Shown piece by piece: positions 30,345-41,209 of a stretch of DNA of 64,000 bases. The stretch comes from FEN-1219 sp963728995 (GTDB taxonomy: Bacteria > Pseudomonadota > Gammaproteobacteria > Steroidobacterales > Rariloculaceae). Below the pieces are notes generated by a model, which saw only the letters and a program-made list of their open reading frames with translations, was not told the DNA's origin and made no database searches. Made by a program: the position numbers and the translations under genes. Each line of letters begins with the position of its first letter. The first letter of the stretch is position 1. The stretch covers positions 124,001-188,000 of the forward strand of contig CAVSMD010000003.1 of assembly GCA_963728995.1 (NCBI GenBank), in the 5' to 3' direction.

Positions 30345-31830
30345 CCGACGCAACGCCACGAAGCTCGCCGCAAGAACGAGCACCAGCACGACGATCACGA
30401 GATAGTTGCCCACGCGCGCATACGGCGTCGCACCCGTGTACCCGCGCACGGTCTGCTTGAGCACGCCGGTCGTGAACTGCGGCATCGTCGCGACCACCCG
30501 ACCGTGCTGATCGATGACGCCGGTGACGCCGGTGTTCGTCGCGCGCAGCAGGTAGCGCCCCGCCTCCGCGGCGCGGACGCGCGCAATCTGCATGTGCTGG
30601 TGCGGCGCGATCGAGTCGCCGAACCAGGCGTCGTTGCTGACGTTCACGAGCAGCGTGGCGTCGGGGAGGGAGTGCAGCTGCTCCGCGCCGAACACATCCT
30701 CGTAGCAGATCGTGACCGCGATGCGCTCGCCGGCCGCATCGAGCGGCGGCTGATCGTCCGCGCCGGGGATCGCGTCGCCGGTCGGCAGATTCATGAGACG
30801 CATCCAGCTGCGAATGAAGTCCGGCACGGGAAAATACTCGCCGAACGGGACGAGATGCCGCTTCACGTAGATCTGGGGCGGATCCGTGAGCGCCACGAGA
30901 ATGTTCTGAAATTCCTCGATCGATGGATCAGTCGTGTCCGCGTTCGGCGGCAGCCGCAGCGTGCCGAGCAGCACCGTGGTGCCGCTCTTCGCGACGGCTT
31001 TGCGCACGCCCGCGAGAAAATCGCCGACGTATTCGACCAGCGTCGGAATCGCGGCCTCGGGCCACACGATCAGATCCGTGCCGGCATTTTCGAGCGTCAG
31101 GCCGCGGTACAGCGCGAGCGTGCCCGGCAGCTGCTCCGGCTTCCACTTCAGATCCTGGGTGATCGCGCCCTGCACGAGCGCAATGCTGAGCGCGCGCTCC
31201 TTGGGCTGCGTGAAGTCGTGGTCGCGCAAGGAGAGCCCCACGGCCCAGATCGCGACCACCAGCGCCACTGCCGCCGCGCGCTCGCGCGTGGTGCCGAGCA
31301 CCACGCGTCACGAGCGCGCCCGCCGTCAGCAGCACCGCGTAGCTCATCGCGTGAAGGCCGGCGAGCGGCGCGAAGCCCATGAGCCACGAATCGGTCTGGC
31401 TGTAGCCGGCCGCCAGCCAGCCGAACCCCGTGAACAGCCAGCCGCGCAGCCACTCCGTCAGCACGAACAGCGCCGGCAGCGCGCCGAGCCAGCCCAGCGC
31501 CCCGCGCGTGCGGAACCAGCGCGCGCCGACGTAGCCTGCAAGCGCAACGAACGCCGCTAGCACCACGATCAGGCCCACCGTGAGCCCGCCCGCGAGCAGC
31601 AACGGCGCCTCGCCGAACACCCGCACGGCGATGAACGTCCAGTACGTGCCGAAGCCAAAGCTGCCGCAGCCGTAAACGAAACCGAGCACCAGCGCGCGAC
31701 GCGGCGGCGCGTCGCGCCATAGATAGATCAGCGCCGCATATGACAGCGGCGCAAGCCAAAACTGCTGAAACGGCGCGAACGCGAGCGGCAACGCCGCCCC
31801 GGCCAGTGCTGCGAGCAGGTACTCAGCCAC
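30336..31830 (-). CDS. lnt: apolipoprotein N-acyltransferase (one frameshift)
   Basis: Adds the third acyl chain to lipoproteins in the inner membrane. About 497 residues: an N-terminal membrane half (EYLLAALAGAALPLAFAPF, about six helices) and a nitrilase-fold half with the Glu-Lys-Cys triad: VWPEAAIP, VKRHLVPFGEYFP and ICYEDVFG. The frame breaks near 31300 between GALVT and VLGTTRERA by one extra base (span 3n+1). GTG start at 31830. Last gene of the miaB-phoL-ybeY-corC-lnt cluster. Confidence 0.95.
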
Positions 31831-31844
31831 TCGTCGATCCGCGG

Positions 31845-32699
31845 CTACTCGACGGGTTGCGCCGGCAATCGCGTGACTTCGAGCGTATGCAGTCGTCGTC
31901 GGTCACCCCGCAGCACCTTGAAGTGCAAGCCGGCGTAGTCGAGCTGCTCGCCGCGCCGCGGCAAACGTCCTAGCTCGTGCATGACGAGACCGCCGACGGT
32001 GTCGTAGTCCGCATCCGACAACCTGGTGTTGAAGAACTCGTTGAACTCCTCGATCCGCGTCAGGGCCTGCACCACGAACCGGCCGCCTTCCTGCGGCTGG
32101 ATCGGCGGCACGTCGTCCTGATCGTGCTCGTCGTCGATCTCACCGACGATCTGCTCGAGCACGTCCTCGATCGTCGCAAGACCGGACACGCCGCCATATT
32201 CGTCGACGACGATCGCCATGTGGTTGCGACGCTCGCGAAACTCCGCGAGCAACGTGTTCAGTCGTTTGCTCTCGGGAATGAAGACCGCCGGCCGCATCAG
32301 CACGTCGAGCTTGAACGCCGCCGGGTCGCGGATGTATTGCTTCAGTGCGTCCTTCGCCAGGACGATACCGACCACCTCGTCGCGGTCGTTGCCGATCACG
32401 GGAAAGCGCGAGTGGTTCGACTCGCTGATGATCCTGAGGATGTCCTCCGGCGTTTGATCGCTGGCAACGACGATCATGTGGCTGCGCGGCACCATGATGT
32501 CGCGCACGTGCGTGTTCGACACCTCGAGCACGCCCTGCAGCATCGCGAACTCATCGGGCGCGAGCACGCCCTGCTCACGGAAGCCGGCCAGGAACCCGAC
32601 GATCTCCTCACGGCTCTTGACGTCGTTGGCTCGGTCCTGGAAGAGCCTTGCCCACCAGCCGGAGACGCCTGTATCGCTAGGGGGAGTTTCGTCTGCCAT
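31845..32699 (-). CDS. corC: CBS-pair protein CorC (magnesium/cobalt efflux)
   Basis: Cytosolic CBS-domain protein of the YbeX/CorC group, 284 residues. N-terminal FLAGFREQGVLAPDEFAMLQG, then VRDIMVPRSHMIVV and two CBS motifs (HSRFPVIGNDRDEVVGIVLA and MAIVVDEYGGVSGLATIEDV). The C-terminus is a CorC/HlyC domain with YDTVGGLVMHELGRLPRRGE. E. coli CorC supports CorA-linked efflux; in E. coli ybeX has also been linked to ribosome function. ATG 32699 overlaps ybeY by 23 bases. Confidence 0.94.
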   Translation of the reverse strand: MADETPPSDTGVSGWWARLFQDRANDVKSREEIVGFLAGFREQGVLAPDEFAMLQGVLEVSNTHVRDIMVPRSHMIVVASDQTPEDILRIISESNHSRFPVIGNDRDEVVGIVLAKDALKQYIRDPAAFKLDVLMRPAVFIPESKRLNTLLAEFRERRNHMAIVVDEYGGVSGLATIEDVLEQIVGEIDDEHDQDDVPPIQPQEGGRFVVQALTRIEEFNEFFNTRLSDADYDTVGGLVMHELGRLPRRGEQLDYAGLHFKVLRGDRRRLHTLEVTRLPAQPVE

Positions 32700-33179
32700 T
32701 GCGCGTGATTCTATACCGAAAGGGGTCCGGAAACCCGAGTGCGGCCAGCAGCTTGCGCTCGCGAGCCTCCATCCTGGCCGCATCGGCCCGCGCCTCGTGA
32801 TCGTACCCTTTCAGGTGCAGCACGCCGTGGATCACCATATGCGCCCAGTGCGCCGCCGGCGCCTTGCCTTGCTCGCGCGCCTCGCGCTGCACCACGGCCG
32901 CACAGATCACGAGATCGCCGAGCGGCCGCAGCTCGTTCCGCAGCGCGGCGGGCGGCGGGTCAATCGAGAACGACAGCACGTTCGTCGGCCCGCGCTTGCC
33001 GCGGTAGCGCGAGTTCAGCGTGGCGCTCTCCGCTTCGTCGACGATTCGCAGCGTGAGCTCGCCGCGGAGCCTCTTGCCGAGCGCATGCTCGGCCCAGGTT
33101 CGCAATCGTCGCGCCGAAGGCGTGCCCGCCTCGCGCGCCGCATTCTGCACCATCACGGCGAGCCGGCGCGCCGTAGGCA

Positions 33180-33183
<4 letters not shown>
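32677..33183 (-). CDS. ybeY: rRNA maturation endoribonuclease YbeY
   Basis: Zinc endoribonuclease for 16S rRNA 3' maturation and ribosome quality control. 168 residues. The zinc motif HMVIHGVLHLKGYDH (HGxxHLxGxDH) is intact, with RGKRGPTNVLSFS and GDLVICAAVVQREA upstream. ATG 33181-33183 overlaps the phoL stop; a second ATG immediately follows it. The tight overlap on both sides matches translational coupling in the miaB-lnt operon. Confidence 0.95.
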
Positions 33184-34170
<987 letters not shown>

Positions 34171-34199
<29 letters not shown>

Positions 34200-35517
34200 C
34201 GAGACGACCCCTCAAGCTGTTGCGCATGGGCTCGGTGATCACGACGTCGACGAATTGCCCGACGAGCTGCGGAGGACCGACGAAATTCACCCAGCGATTG
34301 TTCTCCGTGCGGCCAGCGAGCTCGCGCGCGCTCTTCACCGAGGTCTTCTCCACGAGGATCCTCTGCACAGTGCCGACCATGGCGCGACTGATCGCGGCCG
34401 CCTGCTCGTTCACGAGCGATTGCAGGCTCTCGAGCCGCTGTTGCTTCAGCGCGTGGGGCAGGTCCGCGAGCTCCGCGGCCGGCGTGCCGGGCCGGGGGCT
34501 GTAGATGAAGCTGAACGATTGATCGAAGCCCACCGCGCGGATCAGCTCGAGTGTTTGCTCGAAGTCCTCGTCCGTCTCGCCGGGGTACCCGACGATGAAG
34601 TCGGTCGAGATCGAGATGCCGGGCCGCGCGGCCTTCAGCTTCTCGATCTTCGCGACGTACCTCGCGGCGGTGTAGCCGCGCTTCATGAGCTTCAGCACTC
34701 GGTCCGAGCCGCTCTGCACCGGCAGATGCAGGAAGCTCGCGAGCTTCCCCACCGTGGCATACGCCGCGACGAGCGCGTCGTTGAATTGCGCCGGGTGCGA
34801 CGTGGTGAAACGAATTCGCTCGATGTCGTCGATCCTCGCGACCTCGCGAATCAGCATGGCGAGATCCGCCTTCTTGCCGCCACCGGGCAGCGGGCCGCGA
34901 TACGCGTTCACGTTCTGCCCGAGCAGCGTGATCTCGCGCGCGCCGAGCGCCGCGAGCTGCTCGGCTTCCGCCAGCACGGCGGCGAGCGGTCGGCTGATTT
35001 CCTTGCCGCGCGTGGTTGGCACGATGCAGTACGAGCACGCTTTGCTGCAGCCCTCCATCACGGACAGGAACGCCGTGCACGGGGAGGTCTTCGGCTGCGG
35101 ACTCTGCTCGAACTTCTCGATCTCGGGGAACGACACGTCGACGACGCGCGGCGTGCCGGTGCGCACCTTGCCGATCAGCTCCGGCAAGCGGTGCAACGTC
35201 TGCGGGCCGAACACGAGGTCGACCCACGGCGCGCGCTTCAAGATCGCGGCTCCCTCCTGGCTCGCGACGCACCCACCGACGCCGATGATGAGCGCCGGGT
35301 TCTGCTCCTTCAGCGCGCGCCAGCGCCCCAGCAGCGAGAACACCTTGTCCTGCGCCTTCTCGCGCACGGAGCACGTGTTGACGAGCAGTATGTTGGCCTG
35401 CGCGGCATCCCCTGCGGCACTCGCCGACAGCGAGCTGCCGAGCACGTCCGCCATCTTGGCGGAGTCGTACTCATTCATCTGGCAGCCGTAGGTCTGGATG
35501 AAGTAGCGCTCGGGCAC
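34171..35517 (-). CDS. miaB: tRNA-2-methylthio-N6-dimethylallyladenosine synthase
   Basis: Radical-SAM methylthiotransferase that modifies i6A37 in tRNA. 448 residues from GTG 35517 just upstream of YFIQTYGCQMNEYDS. The N-terminal cluster uses Cys in TYGCQMN, VNTCSVREKA and GVGGCVAS. The SAM cluster is GCSKACSYCIVP (CxxxCxxC). The TRAM domain closes the protein. The ssb stop is 2 bases upstream. Normal length for the family. Confidence 0.96.
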
Positions 35518-35518
35518 G

Positions 35519-35989
35519 TCAGAACGGAATATCGTCGTCGAAGTCGCCGGGCGGGCCGCTGTCGGAGTCGTTGACGGCGGCAGCGCGTTGGCCACCGCTC
35601 GCGGCGGGTGCGCTGGCGCTGGCGCTGGCACCGGCCCCGCCGCCGGCGCCACCGCGCGAGCCGAGCATCTGCATCTCGTCCGCGATGATCTCGGTCGTGT
35701 AGCGGTCCTTGCCTTCCTTGTCCTGCCACTTGCGCGTGCGCAGCTTGCCCTCGATGTACACCTGCGAGCCCTTGCGCAGGTACTCCGCGGCGATTTCGGC
35801 CAGGCGACCGAACATCGCGACGGCGTGCCACTCGGTGCGCTCTTGCTGGTCGCCGCTTTGCTTGTCCTTCCACGACTCCGTGGTGGCGATGCGCAGGTTC
35901 GTGACGGCGCTGCCGCTCGGCATATAGCGGGTCTCGGGGTCTTTACCGAGATTGCCGACGATGATGACCTTGTTGACGCCTCGTGCCAT
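35519..35989 (-). CDS. ssb: single-stranded DNA-binding protein
   Basis: Tetrameric ssDNA-binding protein for replication and repair. 156 residues. OB fold: GVNKVIIVGNLGKDPE, TEWHAVAMFGRLAEIAAEYL and GSQVYIEGKLRTRKW. The linker is rich in Gly, Ala and Ser, and the acidic tip DFDDDIPF recruits partner proteins. Start at 35989 with AGGAG 7 bases upstream. No LexA box (CTGT-N8-ACAG) is seen in the 200 bases before it. Confidence 0.96.
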   Translation of the reverse strand: MARGVNKVIIVGNLGKDPETRYMPSGSAVTNLRIATTESWKDKQSGDQQERTEWHAVAMFGRLAEIAAEYLRKGSQVYIEGKLRTRKWQDKEGKDRYTTEIIADEMQMLGSRGGAGGGAGASASASAPAASGGQRAAAVNDSDSGPPGDFDDDIPF

Positions 35990-36135
35990 GCAAGCTCCTG
36001 TTTAGATGAGCCTCTTGGGGCTCTTCGGCCGTGTCTTCCGATGCGACCAGGGAGAGCCATTCTACAACCCCGGCGCAGCCAAACACACTGAGCATAGCTC
36101 GGAGTTTTGCCAAAAAAAGCACTTCGGCGTGGCGC

Positions 36136-36151
36136 TGGCGCGGAACTTGCT
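36136..36151 (+). promoter_or_regulatory. sigma-54 (RpoN) promoter upstream of motAB-like genes
   Basis: TGGC (36136-36139), GCG, four bases, then TTGCT (36147-36151): one mismatch to TGGCACG-N4-TTGCW. The invariant GG and GC are 10 bases apart. Transcription would begin about 12 bases on, near 36162, 30 bases ahead of the motA-like GTG. No activator gene is adjacent. Confidence 0.68.
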
Positions 36152-36191
36152 AATCCCGCTGGCCCATCCTCGCCCACGCAGGAGAGACGCC

Positions 36192-36980
36192 GTGCTACGC
36201 AAGCTTTCTACGGGACTACTGACGCTCGCGGTCGCCGTCGCGATCCTCCTGCAGCTCGCCGCGCCGGGGTCGGCCCTCGTCGCCATGACGGCAGGATTTC
36301 TGCTGGTTTGCTGCGGCACCCTGCTGATGGCGCGGTTGAGCCACACCGCTGCCGTGGTCCGTTCGCTGCGACGCACGCTGCGCGAGCTGCGAGTCGTCGC
36401 GGCCGAGGGGCTCGACCTGCAGTGGTTCCTGCGGGCGGCAAGCTTCTTCCGCTACGGCAACATTCGGCCGGCCGAGGAAGCCGCTCGCCAGATTGCCCAC
36501 CCGCTGCTGCGCCGCGGCACGCAGCTCGTGCTCGACGGCTTTCAGCGGCCGCAGCTCGCGATCGCGCTGCAACGACAGATCGCCGAGGAGCGCGAGCGAC
36601 TCGCAACGCCGGTCGAGCTGCTGCGCGCGATGGCCGGGTACGCGCCGACGCTCGGCATGCTGGGCACGCTGCTCGGCCTGCTGCAGATGCTGTTCGGCGT
36701 CAGCAACGGCGATGTGCGCAGCATGGGGGCCGCCATGGGCTTCGCGATGATGACGACCGTCTACGGTCTCGTGCTCGCGAACTTGCTGCTGAAGCCGCTT
36801 GCGGCGAAGCTCGAGCAGCGCAACCGCCACTACTTCACGCAGAGCGTGGTCGGCATGCAGGCCGTGATGCTGCTCTACGAGCGCCAGCACCCCGAGTACA
36901 TCCTCGAGGTCATGAACAACCGTCGCGTGCCGCGCGCTCAAGAGGCCGGCGGCTTTGCGGCCATGGCCGGGGCCGCGTAA
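36192..36980 (+). CDS. MotA-like stator / proton-channel subunit
   Basis: Inner-membrane channel protein of the MotA/TolQ/ExbB group, 262 residues. Four hydrophobic helices: about 10-30, 33-50, 140-170 (AGYAPTLGMLGTLLGLLQML) and 180-200. The start is GTG 36192, which follows GGAGAG by 6 bases. MotA is favoured over TolQ or ExbB because the next gene is MotB-like. Its TAA shares its last A with the following ATG. No other flagellar gene is in the window. Confidence 0.82.
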   Translation: MLRKLSTGLLTLAVAVAILLQLAAPGSALVAMTAGFLLVCCGTLLMARLSHTAAVVRSLRRTLRELRVVAAEGLDLQWFLRAASFFRYGNIRPAEEAARQIAHPLLRRGTQLVLDGFQRPQLAIALQRQIAEERERLATPVELLRAMAGYAPTLGMLGTLLGLLQMLFGVSNGDVRSMGAAMGFAMMTTVYGLVLANLLLKPLAAKLEQRNRHYFTQSVVGMQAVMLLYERQHPEYILEVMNNRRVPRAQEAGGFAAMAGAA

Positions 36981-37723
36981 TGCTCCACGCCTCGCGCGGC
37001 GATTTCGGCACCGGCGACGCGGACCTCATACCCGCGCTGCTCGACTTCGATACGAACGACGCCGAGCGCGACGACGCCTGGATGGTGTCGTACGCCGACC
37101 TCATCAGCACGCTGCTCGCGATGGTCGTGCTGCTGTTCGGCCGCGTGGCGCTCACGGACGCACCCCCCGACGCGCCCGCCCTCGAGCCCGTGCCGGTCGT
37201 CGCGGCCGCGCACGCGGACCCCGTGCTGAAGCCCCTCCCCCCGCTGCCCGAAGCCGCGCCGCTCGACGAGGTCGCGGCCGAGGACAAGCTGGCGACGCTC
37301 GTCGCCGCGCGGTTCGCCGGCCGGATCCAGGCCGAGCGGCGCAGCGAAGGCCTGGTGCTCACGATCCCCGAGGTTGCGCTGTTCGACTCGGCGCGCGCGC
37401 AGCTGCACGAGGCCGCGCTGCCGCTGCTGAACGAGCTCGCCGCCACGCTGCGTGAGGCGGGCGACGCGCACGTCTCGGTCGAAGGCCACACGGACGACCG
37501 GCCCGTGACCGGGGGTGAGTTTCGCTCGAACTGGGACCTGGCCGCGGCACGCGCGAATGCCGTGACGCACTATCTGCTGGGTCGGGGCTTCGAGCCGCAG
37601 CAGTTGCACTCCGTGAGCTACGCGGATACGCACCCCGTAGCCAGCAACGAGACGGCCGAGGGTCGCGCCGCGAATCGGCGCGTAGAGCTGGCCGTGGAAT
37701 TCGCACCGCCGGCGCGCGGTTGA
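36980..37723 (+). CDS. MotB-like protein with OmpA peptidoglycan-binding domain
   Basis: 247 residues. The single N-terminal helix carries WMVSYADLISTLLAMVVLLF (about 35-54), with the proton-carrying Asp in SYADLI. A proline-rich linker (60-95) follows. The C-terminal OmpA-like domain has FDSARAQLHEAA, VEGHTDDRP, SNWDLAAARANAV and GRAANRRVEL. With the MotA-like gene it forms a complete stator unit. It may drive a flagellum encoded elsewhere or another proton-powered envelope machine; the RpoN-like promoter supports the flagellar reading. Confidence 0.84.
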   Translation: MLHASRGDFGTGDADLIPALLDFDTNDAERDDAWMVSYADLISTLLAMVVLLFGRVALTDAPPDAPALEPVPVVAAAHADPVLKPLPPLPEAAPLDEVAAEDKLATLVAARFAGRIQAERRSEGLVLTIPEVALFDSARAQLHEAALPLLNELAATLREAGDAHVSVEGHTDDRPVTGGEFRSNWDLAAARANAVTHYLLGRGFEPQQLHSVSYADTHPVASNETAEGRAANRRVELAVEFAPPARG

Positions 37724-37746
37724 CGGCCTCTACGGCTACGCGCGCA

Positions 37747-40212
37747 TCATTCGTACCGCAGCGCGTCGAGCGGATCGATGCGGCTCGCACGCTGTGCCGC
37801 GACGCTCACCGCCACGAACGCCGTGGCGCCGAGCACGAGCGGCACCCCGACGAACACCCACGCGTCGTGCGCCGGCACTCCGAACAGCACGGAGGCAATG
37901 AAGCGCGCGAGGAAGAACGCCGCCACGACGCCGATCGCCACACCGACACCCACGAGGATCATGCCCTGGCCGATGACGCTGGCCCGCACCCGCTTCGGCT
38001 GCGCGCCGAGCGCCAAGCGAATGCCTATTTCCTGCGTGCGCTGCTCCACGGAGTACGCCATCAGACCGTAGATGCCGATCGCCGCGAGCGCCAAGGCCGC
38101 AACGCCGAAAATCGTCATCAACAGCATGTTCAGGCGTTGCCGCGAGGTCGAGAGCGACACGATGTCGGCCATGTTTTGGACGCTCGCCACCGGCACGCCC
38201 GTGCTTTCGCGAACGATGCTCTGAATCGTGCGCGACACCGTATCGGGCGCCACATTCGTCCGCACGACCCACGCCATGGCACCCGAGCCCTGCATCAGGG
38301 CGTTGAGCGCGTCGGGCTGCTGGGCCTGCGGCACGTACATCATCGGTCCCGGGTCGTTCGCGAGACCGCCGGCGCGGACGTCGCCGACCACGCCGATGAT
38401 CTCGCGAATCGGCTCGGTCGCGAGCTCCTTCATGTTCGCCGCGCCACCGCCGATCATGATGCGTTGGCCGAGCGGATCACCCTCCTTGAAGTACTGTTTG
38501 ACGAACGCCTGATTCACGACCACCACGGCCGGTGCGCCGCGCGTGTCGCGGTCGTCGAACCCGCGGCCGCGCACCACCGGGATGTTGAACGCGTCGAAAT
38601 AGCCGGACGTCTCCCAGCTAATTCCCCCGTTGCCCGTGAATGGGCCCTCGTTGGCTCGCCCGATCACGTTGAACGGCAGCCCGTAACCGCCCTGCAGCGG
38701 CAGGCAGCACGTCATCGTCGCCGCAACGACGCCCGGGATCTCGCGGATCCGCTCGAGCGCCTCGTGCGCCGTCTGATCGACGACGTCGGACGTTCGGTAC
38801 TGCGACCCGGACAGCGAGGTGCGCATCGTGAGGACGTTTTCGGTCTGGAACCCGGGATCGACGTTGCCGAGCGCGAACGAGGTGCGAATCAGCAGCGCGG
38901 CGCCCACGAGCAACACCACGGCGAGGCTCACCTCCACGAGCACGAGCGCCGCGCGCGTCTTGTTCTGCCGAAGACCGCTGCCGGCGCGGCCGCTCGAATC
39001 CTTGATGATGCTGTTCAAGTCGGCGCGCGACGCGATCAGCGCCGGAATCAGCCCGAACACGACGCCCGTGACGATCGCCAGCGCGAACGTGAACAGCACC
39101 ACGCGCCAATCCATGCCGAGCAACGAGCCGGCATCGCCGAGCCGCGGCAGGCCCGCCGTGTTCACGGTCAGCAGCGCGCGCATGCCGGCGAAGCCGGCGA
39201 CGAGTCCGAATACGCCGCCGATCAGCGCCAGCATCACGCTCTCGGTCAGCAGCTGCCGCACGATGCGCCAGCGCCCCGCGCCGAGCGCGACCCGCACCGC
39301 CAGCTCGCGGCGCCGGCCGGTCGCGCGGATCAGCAGCAGGTTCGCGACGTTGGCGCAGGCGATCAGCAGCACGAACGCGACGGCGCCGAGGGCGACGAGC
39401 AGCGTGCTACGGGCCCGGCCGACGATCGACTCCTGGAAGCTGACGACGCTGAACCCGCCTTTCGGACCCAGGCCCAAGGCGAACCGCTCGCGGTAAACGG
39501 CGGCCGACGCCGCAAGCCGTGCTTGCGCCTGCTCGAGCGTAACGCCGGGCTTCAGCCGACCGGCCGCCAGGAAGTAGTGACCCTGATCCGTGGTGTTCGG
39601 ATCGAGCTGGAACGGCACGAATATCTCGCCCTGACCGAAGTCGCGGAACTGAAAACTGCGCGAGACGATACCGACGACGGTGTACGGATTGCCGGATAGC
39701 GTGATGCTTTGCCCCAGGATGTCGGGATCGGCGTTCAGACGCTGGCGCCAGAAGGTTTCGCCGAGCACGACGAACCGCCCGCCGTTCGGCGAATCCTCGG
39801 CCGGCGTGAACGCTCGACCGGCGAGTAGCGGCACGCCAAAAGCATCGAAGAACTCCGCGGAGACCTGATGCGCCGCCGTGCTTTCGAGCACGTCGCCACG
39901 CTCGAAGTTCAGCGAGATCGTCCGGAACGCTGCCACGTGCTCGAGCACGTCGCTCTGCGCGCGCCAGTGCATGTACTTCGCCGGCGAGGCGATCGGTCCC
40001 GCCGGCTGGCCGTCGTTCGTGTTCACCGGCATGACGAGCGAGTCGGGATCGTCGTACGGAATCGGCTTCAGGAGCACGGCGTTGACCACGGAGAAGATCG
40101 CAATGTTCACACCGATGCCGAGCGTCAGCGCCAGGACGGCGGTCGCCGTGAACAGGGGGTTCTCGCGCAACGAGCGCCAGGCGTGCTTGATGTCTTTGCG
40201 CAGGGTGCTCAC
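37747..40212 (-). CDS. ADOP-type orphan ABC permease (MacB/FtsX family)
   Basis: 821-residue permease of the duplicated orphan permease group, with no ATPase gene beside it. Starts at GTG 40212 (VSTLRKDIKHAWRSL). One MacB periplasmic domain plus FtsX module spans 20-430; it repeats from about 440. Motifs: ALTLGIGVNIAIFSVVNAV, ACANVANLLLIRATGRRRE and, in the second FtsX part, GIYGLMAYSVEQRTQEIGIR and RIDPLDALRYE at the end. About eight transmembrane helices. The zincin lipoprotein gene ends 13 bases before it; probably cotranscribed. Confidence 0.9.
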   Translation of the reverse strand: MSTLRKDIKHAWRSLRENPLFTATAVLALTLGIGVNIAIFSVVNAVLLKPIPYDDPDSLVMPVNTNDGQPAGPIASPAKYMHWRAQSDVLEHVAAFRTISLNFERGDVLESTAAHQVSAEFFDAFGVPLLAGRAFTPAEDSPNGGRFVVLGETFWRQRLNADPDILGQSITLSGNPYTVVGIVSRSFQFRDFGQGEIFVPFQLDPNTTDQGHYFLAAGRLKPGVTLEQAQARLAASAAVYRERFALGLGPKGGFSVVSFQESIVGRARSTLLVALGAVAFVLLIACANVANLLLIRATGRRRELAVRVALGAGRWRIVRQLLTESVMLALIGGVFGLVAGFAGMRALLTVNTAGLPRLGDAGSLLGMDWRVVLFTFALAIVTGVVFGLIPALIASRADLNSIIKDSSGRAGSGLRQNKTRAALVLVEVSLAVVLLVGAALLIRTSFALGNVDPGFQTENVLTMRTSLSGSQYRTSDVVDQTAHEALERIREIPGVVAATMTCCLPLQGGYGLPFNVIGRANEGPFTGNGGISWETSGYFDAFNIPVVRGRGFDDRDTRGAPAVVVVNQAFVKQYFKEGDPLGQRIMIGGGAANMKELATEPIREIIGVVGDVRAGGLANDPGPMMYVPQAQQPDALNALMQGSGAMAWVVRTNVAPDTVSRTIQSIVRESTGVPVASVQNMADIVSLSTSRQRLNMLLMTIFGVAALALAAIGIYGLMAYSVEQRTQEIGIRLALGAQPKRVRASVIGQGMILVGVGVAIGVVAAFFLARFIASVLFGVPAHDAWVFVGVPLVLGATAFVAVSVAAQRASRIDPLDALRYE

Positions 40213-40225
40213 GCCGGCATCAGCG

Positions 40226-41122
40226 TCAGGGACGCGCCCCGATGGCGCCGCGCCATTCCGTCTGCAGCACTGCAAGGCGCTTCGCCGTCGCGGCCTCGAG
40301 CGCCGCCTGAGTGTCGAAGGGCACCAGCAGATCGATGACGGCGTTCACGCCGAGCAGCCCGACGAGATGCTTGGTGAACGACCCCGCGCACGCGTAGAAC
40401 GGCGGCGCGAGCTCGCGCCTGCGCGCCCGCGATACGAGCCCCTCGGGCTGTCCGGCGGTGCCGATGAACGGCGCAATCTCCGCCCCGGCCGGCGTGCCGA
40501 GGGCCTTCGCACAGGTCGCGTCGACCTCCTCGAGCGGTCCGACGTTCAGCGGATCGCCGTCGCGCACGCCGAGCTTCGCGGCCACGCTCCCGCCCACGTA
40601 ATACGCCAGGCCTTCGGCCAGCCACACGGGCGGCGGCGCCGTGTCGTCGATGAGCTCGGGATGCGCCTTCATGTACTCCGCCGTGGGCGCGAGCACCGCG
40701 TGCACGGTCTCGTGCAACAGCGGCGCGTCACCGTTACCGAGCCTTGGAAAACTGATGAAGACTCGGTCAAGCAGCGGCTGCGTGTACGACACGAACATGT
40801 TCGGCGGGAAGTAGTACGCAATGCTCGCGGCCTTGCGTTGCCAGGCGTGCGGCGTATCCGTGTACGCTTCGATCGCCTCGAGCCCGCGATCCAGGCGCGC
40901 GGCGAGCCCTTCCGCGTCAGCGGCCGAAAGCGTGTCGGCCGGGACGTACACGACCACGCGTCCTGCGGCGGCGCGAGTGCCGTGCTGCTCCAGCGCGGTC
41001 GTGACGGCGGTCTCCGCACTCTGCGAAGGGACGACCGAATCGGCCGGCTGGGCCGTGAGGCGACACGCGCCGACGACCGCGACCATGCCCACCGCAAGGC
41101 AGAACTGAGCTCGCTTCGGCAT
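40226..41122 (-). CDS. lipoprotein-like peptidase with HETVH motif
   Basis: 298 residues. Signal sequence with lipobox-like VVGACRL (Cys at about 20). The motif LLHETVHAVL (HExxH) followed 37 residues later by WLAEGLAYYVGG is the zinc site of gluzincin-type peptidase MA proteins. This suggests a secreted metallopeptidase anchored to the envelope. The stop is 13 bases ahead of the ADOP permease. Substrate unknown. Whether it belongs to the same transcript as the sigma/anti-sigma pair (87-base gap) is uncertain. Confidence 0.72.
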   Translation of the reverse strand: MPKRAQFCLAVGMVAVVGACRLTAQPADSVVPSQSAETAVTTALEQHGTRAAAGRVVVYVPADTLSAADAEGLAARLDRGLEAIEAYTDTPHAWQRKAASIAYYFPPNMFVSYTQPLLDRVFISFPRLGNGDAPLLHETVHAVLAPTAEYMKAHPELIDDTAPPPVWLAEGLAYYVGGSVAAKLGVRDGDPLNVGPLEEVDATCAKALGTPAGAEIAPFIGTAGQPEGLVSRARRRELAPPFYACAGSFTKHLVGLLGVNAVIDLLVPFDTQAALEAATAKRLAVLQTEWRGAIGARP

Positions 41123-41209
41123 ATGGCAAACGTCGTTGCCTGGAGGTTCCGCCGATCATAACCGCCCGCCGCGCGGCTGCCCACTCGACCGCGAAATGGC
41201 GGGCCGCGC

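Noticed and set aside
35990..36191. LexA/SOS box before ssb
   Set aside because: No CTGT-N8-ACAG was found on either strand in this gap or before uvrA.
36192..37723. TolQ-TolR or ExbB-ExbD pair
   Set aside because: The second protein has an OmpA peptidoglycan-binding domain and a MotB-type plug helix, and no tolA, tolB or tonB is adjacent.
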